Positions 6,332 through 14,048 of a stretch of 42,866 bases of DNA are shown in pieces; positions within the stretch are counted from its first letter, which is position 1; every line of letters starts with the position of its first letter. The translations under genes and the position numbers were made by a program. The DNA comes from a virus, in IMG/VR virus record IMGVR_UViG_3300038678_000052, positions 1-42,866 of that record. One strand, 5' to 3'. Below the pieces are notes generated by a model. The model made no database searches, was not told where the DNA came from, and worked only from the letters and a program-made list of their open reading frames with translations.

Positions 6332-6627
6332 TCTGCTTCCCTTCTCAGCGGCTGTCCTGTCTCTTTCCGAAGTTCAGCCGCTTCTTTTCGTTCCGCTTCC
6401 TTGTCTTTCATAATCTGCAATTCAAGCTGTTCTTTTTTTAACGTAACGCGCTGAACTCTAAGTATCATTATTGACACCATGATGCCGACAATCACAGCTA
6501 GTTTACCAATGTCGTCAGGTATCCAATCAAGGACCGTCCCTGCCCCTGTGCCTGTTGTCATCGCTGCCACGCCCGCTGCAACCTTCGGGTTGTGTGTCAG
6601 CTGTTGCAATAACTCTCTGCCGCTCAC
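6328..6627 (-). CDS. Putative holin, 99 aa, last late gene
   Basis: I chose the GTG start at 6627 because it overlaps the upstream TGA as GTGA, a typical coupled start; the longer form would begin at a TTG inside another frame. Two hydrophobic segments (VAAGVAAMTTGTGAGTVLDW and IGKLAVIVGIMVSIMILRVQ) are followed by a long charged tail (KKEQLELQIMKDKEAERKEA). Two membrane helices and a charged cytoplasmic C-terminus fit a class II holin. Its position at the end of a lysis cluster supports this; exact family not identified. Confidence 0.65.
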   Translation of the reverse strand: MSGRELLQQLTHNPKVAAGVAAMTTGTGAGTVLDWIPDDIGKLAVIVGIMVSIMILRVQRVTLKKEQLELQIMKDKEAERKEAAELRKETGQPLRREAD

Positions 6628-6721
6628 GCTTGACCACCGTTGCCAAATATATGACCAAAGAACGAAGGCCGATTGAAGCGAAAACAAGAATACCAGCTAT
6701 CCATTCTATAGCCTCCCACAT
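6527..6721 (-). CDS. Overlapping one-helix membrane protein in lysis cluster
   Basis: Third frame between the flanking lysis genes, overlapping both by about 100 nt. From ATG at 6721 it reads MWEAIEWIAGILVFASIGLR and further, one transmembrane helix then a basic segment (VKRERQRVIATADTQ), with AGGA 9 nt upstream. The N-terminal half looks like a real protein; the C-terminal 20 residues (RGSDDNRHRGRDGP) look like a shadow of the holin frame. It could be a holin antagonist or spanin component, or simply non-coding. Confidence 0.45.
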   Translation of the reverse strand: MWEAIEWIAGILVFASIGLRSLVIYLATVVKRERQRVIATADTQPEGCSGRGSDDNRHRGRDGP

Positions 6722-7091
6722 CGGCCCCGTTCCTTTCAATTAGTATTAATAACGTCCATGTGTAAAGAACCATGAATGACATATCATAGATAGCAGGCGG
6801 CAGATACGCCAACCAAATAAAATAACCAACAAGGTTAATAAAAACTGATGCCAGGCATATTCTCTGCAAGTCAATGACCATCTGATGAATGGGGTTTATC
6901 CCGCTGGTCAACATGATGATTCCCATGTCGAATAATGCAGCACTGCCGTAGTAAGCCAGCCCGTCAACATCAGACATGACAAATTCATGACTGAGGGTCA
7001 CTAATACAAACACAGCAGCCGCGAAAAAACGCGGAGCGTTAGGCTGAAATAATACAGCAACGGCAATCACTATCAGCAGAACAGTGATCAT
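6624..7091 (-). CDS. Multi-pass membrane protein, 155 aa
   Basis: Starts MITVLLIVIAVAVLFQPNAP and contains about four hydrophobic helices up to residue 125 (LPPAIYDMSFMVLYTWTLLI). The last 30 residues (Phe, Cys and Ser rich) are dual-coded with the small membrane gene at 6527-6721 and look less constrained. The ATG overlaps the stop of the 30-codon gene, and its TGA overlaps the holin GTG. It sits between endolysin and holin candidates, so a lysis or envelope role is likely but undefined. Confidence 0.65.
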   Translation of the reverse strand: MITVLLIVIAVAVLFQPNAPRFFAAAVFVLVTLSHEFVMSDVDGLAYYGSAALFDMGIIMLTSGINPIHQMVIDLQRICLASVFINLVGYFIWLAYLPPAIYDMSFMVLYTWTLLILIERNGADVGGYRMDSWYSCFRFNRPSFFGHIFGNGGQA

Positions 7092-7180
7092 TTAACAGGC
7101 TTTTCACGCTGTTTGCCGCGTCCGCCAACATTACGTTTTGGTGGCTGAGGGTGTTTTACAGGTATGACATGCTTAGTCAT
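7088..7180 (-). CDS. Small basic protein, 30 aa
   Basis: ATG at 7180-7178 with AAAGGA 9 nt upstream; TGA at 7090-7088 overlaps the next ATG (AATGA). The product reads MTKHVIPVKHPQPPKRNVGG and ends KQREKPVK: strongly basic, Pro-rich and disordered. Tight coupling on both sides supports a real gene. No family recognised. Confidence 0.55.
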   Translation of the reverse strand: MTKHVIPVKHPQPPKRNVGGRGKQREKPVK

Positions 7181-7185
7181 TAGTG

Positions 7186-7605
7186 TTAATCCTTTTTACG
7201 GTTGAATAAGTTAGGTAGCACGCCGCCGCCCATATATAAACTAAGGACAGATAGCACCGGCCAAAATACATAATCCGACATTGCGAACTGTAGCATCTGT
7301 TCCCGTGCTTGTATATCGGGCCACACAGCCTCAACCCATATCGCAATCATGACGTTGATGCCAACTACCCACCATAATGACGTTACAGCAAAGGCAATTA
7401 TCCGTTGAACAATTTTAAACGGGGCCAATGCTTCAAGCTGCTTTATTCCCCACTGTCTAACCAGTAATTGATTATCAGCCTTTTCAGCGTCAGTGTAGTT
7501 CAGATCGTTAATCCACCCGCCTGCGCGAACTAAAAGCCCTTTGTCTTTATCAAGTAAATTGTCAACGGCCTTGTCAGTACCAAATAACTTCCCTAGAAAA
7601 TTCAT
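7186..7605 (-). CDS. Putative holin of the 3-TM (GTA-holin-like) type
   Basis: I chose ATG at 7605 (MNFLGKLFGTDKAVDNLLDK) because it overlaps the endolysin stop as ATGA; an upstream in-frame start would lie inside the endolysin gene. After an amphipathic N-terminus of about 60 residues come hydrophobic segments (IIAFAVTSLWWVVGINVMIA, then YVFWPVLSVLSLYMGGG). The layout resembles the 'holin of 3 TMs' family known from gene transfer agents and phages. Placement right after the endolysin supports a role in its release. Confidence 0.7.
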   Translation of the reverse strand: MNFLGKLFGTDKAVDNLLDKDKGLLVRAGGWINDLNYTDAEKADNQLLVRQWGIKQLEALAPFKIVQRIIAFAVTSLWWVVGINVMIAIWVEAVWPDIQAREQMLQFAMSDYVFWPVLSVLSLYMGGGVLPNLFNRKKD

Positions 7606-8132
7606 ACTTTTACCCTGTTTTTCAGCCATCCATAAACAAAGGATTCATCTTTTTCACGGCGTTCAGCTAGTTCAATATAAAACGCACCTTGCAGACAGTT
7701 CAACGCCTTGATTAAAGTCAACTCATCACGGAATTCAAGGAACGCATCAAGGGCAGACAACGTGCCTGGTCCAATGTCACCATCAACAATAATGTCATTA
7801 TATAAAGCGCACTGCTTGTTAAACACGTTCAGGGACCGCTGAAGGAACTTGGCCGCACAACTGACGCCCATATTCACACCAGCGTCAACCACTTCAGCAG
7901 CAACGGCTTCAGGCAAGCTGTCAGCATTCAATGAGTCCCAATAGCGGGAACAGTAAACGGTGAACGCAAAGTCACGCGGCATTTCTCGCATGTCACCGTA
8001 ATATCCTGACACCCGGGCAACAGTTGCCGTGATTCCGAAGTTGGTTTCACCGCCGCTGTCATTTGGATCATCAATGTAGCCACCTTCAGCCGCAATGATG
8101 TCATTAATGATTCGCTGCTTAAGAGGATGCAT
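7602..8132 (-). CDS. Endolysin, GH108 / peptidoglycan-binding type
   Basis: A 176-residue protein. Residues about 10-40 carry the family 108 signature AAEGGYIDDPNDSGGETNFG, with the presumed catalytic Glu in EGGY, followed by ARYWDSL-like residues (FTVYCSRYWDSLNADSLPEA). The C-terminal half (VDGDIGPGTLSALDAFLE) is the usual peptidoglycan-binding module (PG_binding_3). No signal peptide is seen, so it should need a holin. It lies between tail-fibre genes and holin candidates. Confidence 0.88.
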   Translation of the reverse strand: MHPLKQRIINDIIAAEGGYIDDPNDSGGETNFGITATVARVSGYYGDMREMPRDFAFTVYCSRYWDSLNADSLPEAVAAEVVDAGVNMGVSCAAKFLQRSLNVFNKQCALYNDIIVDGDIGPGTLSALDAFLEFRDELTLIKALNCLQGAFYIELAERREKDESFVYGWLKNRVKV

Positions 8133-8133
8133 A

Positions 8134-8493
8134 TTACACGCCGCCAGGAGCCACCGGGCGTGATGCAGGATCAGGGAATAATGGATCAGCTGGCCAATCT
8201 CTTAGATTCATTCGATAAGCCCGCCAAGTTTCCGCATTGAATGCGCCGAGTGTATCCTCGGCTTTACTTATTTCAATGTCAGCACGTTTTAACTCACCAT
8301 CACGCCATAGTCGCTCAGTGGCTGCTAATTCGTCTGCTGTTGGTGGAGGCATAGGCGGTGCTGAAAATGTGCCATCACCGTTATGAATCCAGCCGATACC
8401 AGCACCACCAACGGCTCGAACCCAGCCTTCATGTAACGTATCGAATACCGCCGCATTCACAACTACGCCATTTTCAACCAATAATCCAATCAT
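8134..8493 (-). CDS. Tail fibre assembly chaperone-like protein
   Basis: A 119-residue protein. The N-terminal part (VENGVVVNAAVFDTLHEGWV, then GAGIGWIHNGDGTFSAP) and the C-terminal helix-rich part (FNAETWRAYRMNLRDWPADP) match small phage tail assembly chaperones found next to fibre genes. It starts one base inside the fibre gene stop. Expected role: folding or attachment of the fibre encoded immediately upstream. Confidence 0.75.
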   Translation of the reverse strand: MIGLLVENGVVVNAAVFDTLHEGWVRAVGGAGIGWIHNGDGTFSAPPMPPPTADELAATERLWRDGELKRADIEISKAEDTLGAFNAETWRAYRMNLRDWPADPLFPDPASRPVAPGGV

Positions 8494-9569
8494 TAGAAAA
8501 ACTCCTTAACAACTACAATACCATCAGCACCGTCACCGCCCGCAAAATTTGTGACAACATCGCCAACAGAAGTGCCGCCACCGCCCGAGCCTGGTGATAC
8601 ACCATTAAATCCAGTATTGAGAAATCTTGTTCTTAAACCACCACCGAAAATAGATGACCCGCTCACTGAAGCCCCGCCAACCTCCCCGTTCACCACGCTA
8701 ATCAAATCTGAGTCAGAACCTTGGATATTTAAATCACCCCCAGATGAGGTTCCCCCCGTAATACCGGTTAATACTACATTTCCCGCAGTGGCTGTATTTC
8801 CTACACCTGCACCGCCACCATTACCGGTTAAAGATAAAGACACGGAGACAACGGTAGTATTGCCACCAACCGTACCGTTATTATTACCTGCCGCACCACC
8901 CGGGCCCCCCGCACCAATTGTGATGTTGTAAGTTGCATTAATTGCAAATGTTGTTTTGATTGATGTTCCGCCACCTGAGCCCGCTGACGAAATACCACTC
9001 GTTCCAGCTCCTTGCCCGTCAACACCACCGCCACCACCGCCACCACCAATAACAGTGAATTCAATAGATTTAACACCTGGTGACGGTGTGAATGCTGCGT
9101 CACTTACAGTGACAATGGTAACTTTAACTTGACCAGTTTGAATTAACTCACATCGATTATTAGCTAAATCGAATTTGAGAGTCACACGTCCGTCAATCTG
9201 ACCAGCTGCAGGATCATTACCGTCCGCAAGTTTTATGTTTTTAGGGCCTATCGCTGCAACGTTAACAGTTGCTGCACCACCTGTGCCTGGATTGGCAGCG
9301 ATAAAGTCAAAAACAGCACCGTCAGTATATGCCGTCAATGCTTGTTTGCTGCCAATGGTTGTCAACACATATGCATCAGCAGCACCACTATCAGTGTAAA
9401 ATGTACCGTTAGCAACATAACCCGCAATCGCTTTACCTAGTTGATTGAGATCTCCACTGGACAGCGTAATGCCCAAACCTTCAATAACGTTCTGAATCTC
9501 AGAAGGTACTTCGTTCCACTCTAAGGCGGTTAGCGTCCCGCCCGTGATTTTATCGTTCAGATCTTGCAT
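8493..9569 (-). CDS. Tail fibre / adhesin with glycine-rich tip
   Basis: A 358-residue protein. Residues 1-60 (MQDLNDKITGGTLTALEWNE, then GITLSSGDLNQLGKAIAGYV) form the particle-proximal part. Residues 60-165 are a beta-rich shaft. From about residue 175 the sequence is glycine-rich (FTVIGGGGGGGGVDGQGAGT and further Gly/Asn loops) and ends DGIVVVKEFF, typical of glycine-rich adhesin tips, in which variable loops between poly-Gly strands bind receptor. It is the only fibre gene in the window and is short. Host range probably maps to the Gly-rich half. Confidence 0.82.
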   Translation of the reverse strand: MQDLNDKITGGTLTALEWNEVPSEIQNVIEGLGITLSSGDLNQLGKAIAGYVANGTFYTDSGAADAYVLTTIGSKQALTAYTDGAVFDFIAANPGTGGAATVNVAAIGPKNIKLADGNDPAAGQIDGRVTLKFDLANNRCELIQTGQVKVTIVTVSDAAFTPSPGVKSIEFTVIGGGGGGGGVDGQGAGTSGISSAGSGGGTSIKTTFAINATYNITIGAGGPGGAAGNNNGTVGGNTTVVSVSLSLTGNGGGAGVGNTATAGNVVLTGITGGTSSGGDLNIQGSDSDLISVVNGEVGGASVSGSSIFGGGLRTRFLNTGFNGVSPGSGGGGTSVGDVVTNFAGGDGADGIVVVKEFF

Positions 9570-9573
9570 ATCT

Positions 9574-10179
9574 CTACACCTGTTGGAATATTATATTACA
9601 GTTAGCGGGTTTTAATTTAGTGAATAAACATTCAAGAATTGCTATTTCACCACTGCCGAATGTAATCGGAAAAACTAACGGGAACCTGTTTGCGGCTTGA
9701 ACGGTGAATCTGACAACTATGGTGAACCGTGCTTCAGTTTTTGTTGTGAACATTACAATAGGGAATGTTAGAGGAAATGTAATCTCATCTATTCCGCCCC
9801 TTACCGTCACAGTTACACCAAATGCTGCACCCAAATCAACAAAATCCTGTGCTGTTTGAACGCCCAACGCCGCCAATTTGACTAATATATCACGCCGGCG
9901 GTCATCGTTAGAGCCCGTGCCGCTGAAACAATCATCGGGAATGCCGAGTGTTGACTCCCATTCACTGAGAAACTTGTTAGTTTGATCTGGTATAATCTCA
10001 CAGCTGTATTCACGCAACAGACCATTAGCCCTGAATAATTCACCAGCCATGCCGGTCAATAGCTTGCGGAAATTGCTATCTTTAATCGATTTCGATGTAA
10101 ACAGTTCACCGCCCGGCAAATATGCCGCCAGGCTGTCTGTGTATTGTTCAACGTCGCGTCGTAGGAATAAATCAGACAT
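9574..10179 (-). CDS. Baseplate protein, Mu gp48 / YmfQ-like (DUF2313)
   Basis: A 201-residue protein. DVEQYTDSLAAYLPGGELFT at the start, LREYSCEIIPDQTNKFLSEW and WESTLGIPDDCF are characteristic of the YmfQ/DUF2313 family, which lies at the distal end of Mu-type baseplates. The start overlaps the baseplate J stop by one base. It probably links wedge and fibre. Confidence 0.85.
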   Translation of the reverse strand: MSDLFLRRDVEQYTDSLAAYLPGGELFTSKSIKDSNFRKLLTGMAGELFRANGLLREYSCEIIPDQTNKFLSEWESTLGIPDDCFSGTGSNDDRRRDILVKLAALGVQTAQDFVDLGAAFGVTVTVRGGIDEITFPLTFPIVMFTTKTEARFTIVVRFTVQAANRFPLVFPITFGSGEIAILECLFTKLKPANCNIIFQQV

Positions 10180-11504
10180 TATGGATACACCACGTTACCC
10201 AGCACGCCAATCTCACCAGCGGCAATAGCAATGTCACCTACAGGTGCAGACAGTGTGAATGTTGATACAACATCGCCTGTCACCGTATCGACGGTGTTAA
10301 AGATCGCCGAACGGTATGCGTCCTCATCGATGTTAACGCCCACAGCGGTTCGTTCATCATAGAACTGACGCAAACTGGCGGTTATAGCATCTTGCATTGT
10401 TGATGTGTTAGGGCTCAGCGCTGTGAATGTGTAGTCAGTTGTCACACCCGTTGGCGCTAACACTATGACATCGGCATCAGCGGTGTTCGCTGGCTTAATA
10501 GTCAATATGTTGTTTTTGACTGTAGTGACTTCTGACCCTGTGGGAATCGGGTTGACATCGTTGTCACGCATGAAAAAAACGGTCACCTGACCGATGGCGG
10601 GCGTCACCTCTTGAACGAATACCCGCGTCACACCCGCTATTTCTTTTGCTTTTTCTATAATGGCAGCGACGTTGAATTGAGCAACAGGATTCTGAATACG
10701 ATCAAGCATTCTTGCCCGCAATGAATCATCCGACTCTTGAGCAGTGCCACCACCGACAGCGCCAAAATCAACCGTCAAAGTATCATCAACGCCTATGATT
10801 GGACTTTGTAACGTCAGCTTTGTACCAGCGTCCAGATTGACGGTTACAATCTCGGTTTCAAAATCTTCAGACTGTACAGGAACACTGGCGGTGGTGAAGG
10901 ATGTCGTTGCACTTGTGCCGATTTCATCAGGTGGTGAACCAATGACAGTGAATTCATATTCATCGTCAGCAGTTACTGTGATTATGAACGCACCATTGTA
11001 TTCAGTATTACTGGCGCCTGCGTGCGTTACGCTGACACCGTTTGCCAGGTTGTGCGCTGATGCAAACTTTGCAGTTGCGGTCTGTCCAGCACGGGTGAAA
11101 TCAACAACGTTCACAACCTGTGCTGAGATAGTGGCAGCTGCCGTACTGATGAAGTTACCAACATCACTGACAGTCATCACAGTACTGATAGGAATCACAG
11201 AAGTTGCAACGCCTGTTGCTACAACGTTCCCGTTTGATTTAGTGGCTGCCTGTAGCTGAATACCCCATATTGCCGCCCATCTTACCAGAAGGCCGGTATC
11301 GCCTGTGGTAGCTGTGTCAGGGAAATTCTCACGAATAGCCGCTTTCAATTGTAAGTAAAAGTCAAAAATACGATTAGCTGCGGCCGTAACAATGGCACCT
11401 AACCAGCTATTTTTTAGAAACGGATTTGACTGGTTCAGTTCGCGCTGAACATCAGCCTTTGACCTGGCTTCAACTTCTGCTGCTGATTCGGGTATATCTA
11501 ACAT
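10179..11504 (-). CDS. Baseplate J-like wedge protein (Mu gp47)
   Basis: A 441-residue protein. Residues 30-85 (NSWLGAIVTAAANRIFDFYL, LVRWAAIWGIQL) and the C-terminal half (SLRARMLDRIQNPVAQFNVA, AKEIAGVTRVFVQEV) match baseplate J. Residues about 131-192 are an inserted beta domain (FTRAGQTATAKFASAHNLAN, GASNTEYNGAFIITV) also present in the gp37-like protein at 19369-20454. The start overlaps the HNH gene stop by 7 nt. Confidence 0.88.
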   Translation of the reverse strand: MLDIPESAAEVEARSKADVQRELNQSNPFLKNSWLGAIVTAAANRIFDFYLQLKAAIRENFPDTATTGDTGLLVRWAAIWGIQLQAATKSNGNVVATGVATSVIPISTVMTVSDVGNFISTAAATISAQVVNVVDFTRAGQTATAKFASAHNLANGVSVTHAGASNTEYNGAFIITVTADDEYEFTVIGSPPDEIGTSATTSFTTASVPVQSEDFETEIVTVNLDAGTKLTLQSPIIGVDDTLTVDFGAVGGGTAQESDDSLRARMLDRIQNPVAQFNVAAIIEKAKEIAGVTRVFVQEVTPAIGQVTVFFMRDNDVNPIPTGSEVTTVKNNILTIKPANTADADVIVLAPTGVTTDYTFTALSPNTSTMQDAITASLRQFYDERTAVGVNIDEDAYRSAIFNTVDTVTGDVVSTFTLSAPVGDIAIAAGEIGVLGNVVYP

Positions 11505-12067
11505 TGATTAGCTCTCAATTCAGCGTGAATCATTAACGCGTTCCTGATACGGCAATCTACTTGCTGAAATGCAACACGTCGTATTTCTTCACTTTTAAAT
11601 TTATTGTATGCGTTCACAGCGTCCTGCAATACCAGAAAACAACCCAATGATGCAATTCTGTTTTCAACTTTACATCTAGCACGGAATTTATTTTTATGTT
11701 TTGTCACACCTAAAGGTAAGTCACCTCTACCGCGTCGATGGTCATTGAGCAATCTATTTACGTGCTTTGATACGAATATACAATTCTCAGGGCTGTATAT
11801 TCTATTGCCTGCATTCAGTATGTCTTTGTCTAACTCTTTCCCTTTCCAATCCTGAGACATCATCCACTGTTTGAAATTAGAAAATAAAAGCCATTCGTCA
11901 CACACAAAGCAGTCTAAGTAAGACGGATGTTTCGCAAGAGAATCAGCAGAATAGCATCTGCTGATCATGGACTTCCAAGCGGAATAAAACGGACAACGGG
12001 CACCATCAATATCAACTGGTAAATCAACATCGTTTACGCCTATCCCTTCTATTAAGCTAAGTGACAT
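11498..12067 (-). CDS. HNH homing endonuclease with AP2-type domain
   Basis: From ATG at 12067 (MSLSLIEGIGVNDVDLPV) it is 189 residues. FYSAWKSMISRCYS, YLDCFVCDEWLLFSNFKQWM and KELDKDILNAGNRIYSPENC form the HNH-type nuclease core of free-standing phage homing enzymes (T7 gp5.3-like). LGVTKHKNKFRARCKVENRI near residue 120-160 is an AP2-like DNA-binding domain. It sits between two baseplate genes, overlapping the gp46 stop and the gp47 start, so it has entered the operon without breaking either gene. The start is chosen because ATG overlaps the gp46 stop region. Confidence 0.85.
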   Translation of the reverse strand: MSLSLIEGIGVNDVDLPVDIDGARCPFYSAWKSMISRCYSADSLAKHPSYLDCFVCDEWLLFSNFKQWMMSQDWKGKELDKDILNAGNRIYSPENCIFVSKHVNRLLNDHRRGRGDLPLGVTKHKNKFRARCKVENRIASLGCFLVLQDAVNAYNKFKSEEIRRVAFQQVDCRIRNALMIHAELRANQC

Positions 12068-12506
12068 TGCCGGTGTTGTCCCAAAGTGTGAATAATTTAC
12101 GGTCAACTTTATCACGGGTGCGGCGGATTGTAATGTCTAACAATACCCTCCCGCCTGACAATGTTGCAACCACTTGATCAATCGACACAGCAAGACCGTC
12201 ATCAACCAACCATTGTAATGCTTTTTCAGCTTCATCCTGAATCCGGTTCAGCGTACTTCGGGTCAGCCTAGACTGTGACAGCAACCATAGTTTTGACCCG
12301 TTTTCAAAGTCATCACTGTTGCCAATCCAGCCCCGTCTACGCTCAGGGTCAACCACTTCATCAGGGGACGCCCGACGTTCACCGAACAGGGAATACAGCA
12401 ATGACGTGTCGAAAAAGTCAGCAGTTTTGATGTCACCATCATCATCAAGGGTGAAGTCATAAAAACCGGTAGCCGGATCAATTGTCAATACTGCGTCAGT
12501 TGTCAT
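12057..12506 (-). CDS. Baseplate wedge protein, Mu gp46-like
   Basis: A 149-residue protein. TIDPATGFYDFTLDDDGDIK, LLYSLFGERRASPDEV and RRGWIGNSDDFENGSKLWLL match the phage GP46 family, the Mu counterpart of the T4 gp25-type wedge component. The C-terminal part (GGRVLLDITIRRTRDKVDRK) is a beta hairpin typical of the family. It overlaps the gp45-like gene by 4 nt. Confidence 0.87.
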   Translation of the reverse strand: MTTDAVLTIDPATGFYDFTLDDDGDIKTADFFDTSLLYSLFGERRASPDEVVDPERRRGWIGNSDDFENGSKLWLLSQSRLTRSTLNRIQDEAEKALQWLVDDGLAVSIDQVVATLSGGRVLLDITIRRTRDKVDRKLFTLWDNTGNVT

Positions 12507-12985
12507 AGCACACCGTCGGTATTAGCTTGAGTGTCACCTGCTGAGTCATTGCCCTGTGGGTGACCATGAGTATCATCAATGACTTTACCGTTGGCCTTCA
12601 CTATGCCTATGAAGTTCGTTTCAGCGGCGGTGATGTTCAGCTTGTTAGTGCCCGCATTAATATCCAGATCGCCATTAGCGCGCCAAATAATAAAACCACC
12701 AGTTGACGGATGATAAAAAGCAACTTCACCTTCAGCTAATGTCGGCCGGTCTTTAGGTGATACTCCAATTGCTGCACGATTATCGGGGCTGCCTTGAATA
12801 GATGCTGTCAGTGCCAATACATCAGCGGGAACGTTGCCGTGATAACCATAAGGAAACACCATGGCCCCGTCAGCAACCTTTCCTAAATATTCCATTTGTT
12901 GTGCCGCGAATTGCTGATCATCACTGCTACTTTTAGTGATGCGGGCCCACCTTAATAAATTACGCAACATCGGTGGCTTCCTCAA
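12503..12985 (-). CDS. Baseplate spike / assembly protein, Mu gp45-like
   Basis: A 160-residue protein. The N-terminus (MLRNLLRWARITKSSSDDQQ, MEYLGKVADGAMVFPYGYHG) is the OB-fold of the gp45/gpV family. The C-terminal NKLNITAAETNFIGIVKANG followed by DTHGHPQGNDSAGDTQAN is the beta-helical needle with a His-containing tip. It forms the membrane-piercing trimer below the hub. It overlaps the hub gene by 26 nt in another frame. Confidence 0.87.
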   Translation of the reverse strand: MRKPPMLRNLLRWARITKSSSDDQQFAAQQMEYLGKVADGAMVFPYGYHGNVPADVLALTASIQGSPDNRAAIGVSPKDRPTLAEGEVAFYHPSTGGFIIWRANGDLDINAGTNKLNITAAETNFIGIVKANGKVIDDTHGHPQGNDSAGDTQANTDGVL

Positions 12986-14048
12986 CTAATGGGTCAGGTT
13001 CAAGGAACAGAGTATATGCCCTTTGACCTACAAATCCCAATGATGTGTTTCTGCCGTTATCAGCGTCAAAGGTGAACGTCACTGCATTGCATAGCATGGG
13101 CTCAACTTTACCAACGAAGTCATCAACAATCTGATACAGGCGGTTAATGGCCCACAGATCGCCGCTGTCAACCCCAACGCGGAAACCTGGCACAACGGCT
13201 GAATATAAAAGCCCCCGCGCTCTCCTGATGTCAGCCTCCCATCTGGCACGCTTTTCACAGTCGCTGTCTGAGAATGGAGTCTCTGAAATTAAAATCAATT
13301 GCCGTCCTGCCCTGATTTCATTATCAAAGACCCCGCCGCTCTGACTGACTACTGATGCGAGGTCAGTATCACCAGCCAAATTCAGAGCGACGGGATTCAA
13401 CCCGGATGCCATTTTATAGGCGTTATATCTTCCGGTTGTGTCAAAGCTGAAACTACTGCTCATGACGTTATTATCGGATGCACCGATGATGTGCTGAACT
13501 GCGCCAATTGCCGTCTGCCCTAAATTGGCAGTGATCACAACATTGCCGTCACCGTTTGAGGTCAGCAGTACTTGACGTTTGCGGGCGTATTTTTCAATAA
13601 ACTGAAATGCATTGTCACCTGGTTCCGGTGCGGCAATATCTTCAGCGGGGTTGTACGCCGCCGGGTTTGCTTCATCGATGACTTGGATGTCTAATCCTAA
13701 GTGAGCAATAACGATTTCAATTAGAATTTTCAATGTCAGTTCATCGCCGCGTATATCATCAAGCGCATCAATGGTGCTGTCTAACAGGTCGCCAGTCTTA
13801 TCACGGCCGCTAACGTTGATAACATGGTCAGAACCATCATAATCAACGCTGACGATCTCAATACTGCCTGTCAGAACCGTTTCACCGCTCACAACGACCT
13901 TGCATGCCTCACCACCTTTAAACGGTAACGGTTGGCCTTGTGGCGCCACTGCCTGAAAGCTGAAACTATTGCTCAAAGAATCAAGGCGGATTTCACAACT
14001 TGCTGATGTGAAATTGGTATAATCCACGCCGTTGACTTGAAGCATCAT
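12960..14048 (-). CDS. Baseplate hub protein, Mu gp44 (gpP)-like
   Basis: A 362-residue protein. VNGVDYTNFTSASCEIRLDS, VSGRDKTGDLLDSTIDAL and DNAFQFIEKYARKRQVLLTS are typical of the Mu P / gp27-like hub family; CEKRARWEADIRRARGLLYS is the conserved helix in the C-terminal half. It forms the trimeric hub at the tail tip carrying the gp45-like spike. It overlaps the gene upstream by 4 nt. Confidence 0.85.
   Translation of the reverse strand: MMLQVNGVDYTNFTSASCEIRLDSLSNSFSFQAVAPQGQPLPFKGGEACKVVVSGETVLTGSIEIVSVDYDGSDHVINVSGRDKTGDLLDSTIDALDDIRGDELTLKILIEIVIAHLGLDIQVIDEANPAAYNPAEDIAAPEPGDNAFQFIEKYARKRQVLLTSNGDGNVVITANLGQTAIGAVQHIIGASDNNVMSSSFSFDTTGRYNAYKMASGLNPVALNLAGDTDLASVVSQSGGVFDNEIRAGRQLILISETPFSDSDCEKRARWEADIRRARGLLYSAVVPGFRVGVDSGDLWAINRLYQIVDDFVGKVEPMLCNAVTFTFDADNGRNTSLGFVGQRAYTLFLEPDPLVEEATDVA

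Noticed and set aside
12263-12481. Alternate frame inside the gp46-like gene
   Set aside because: No ribosome binding site and composition typical of a shadow frame.
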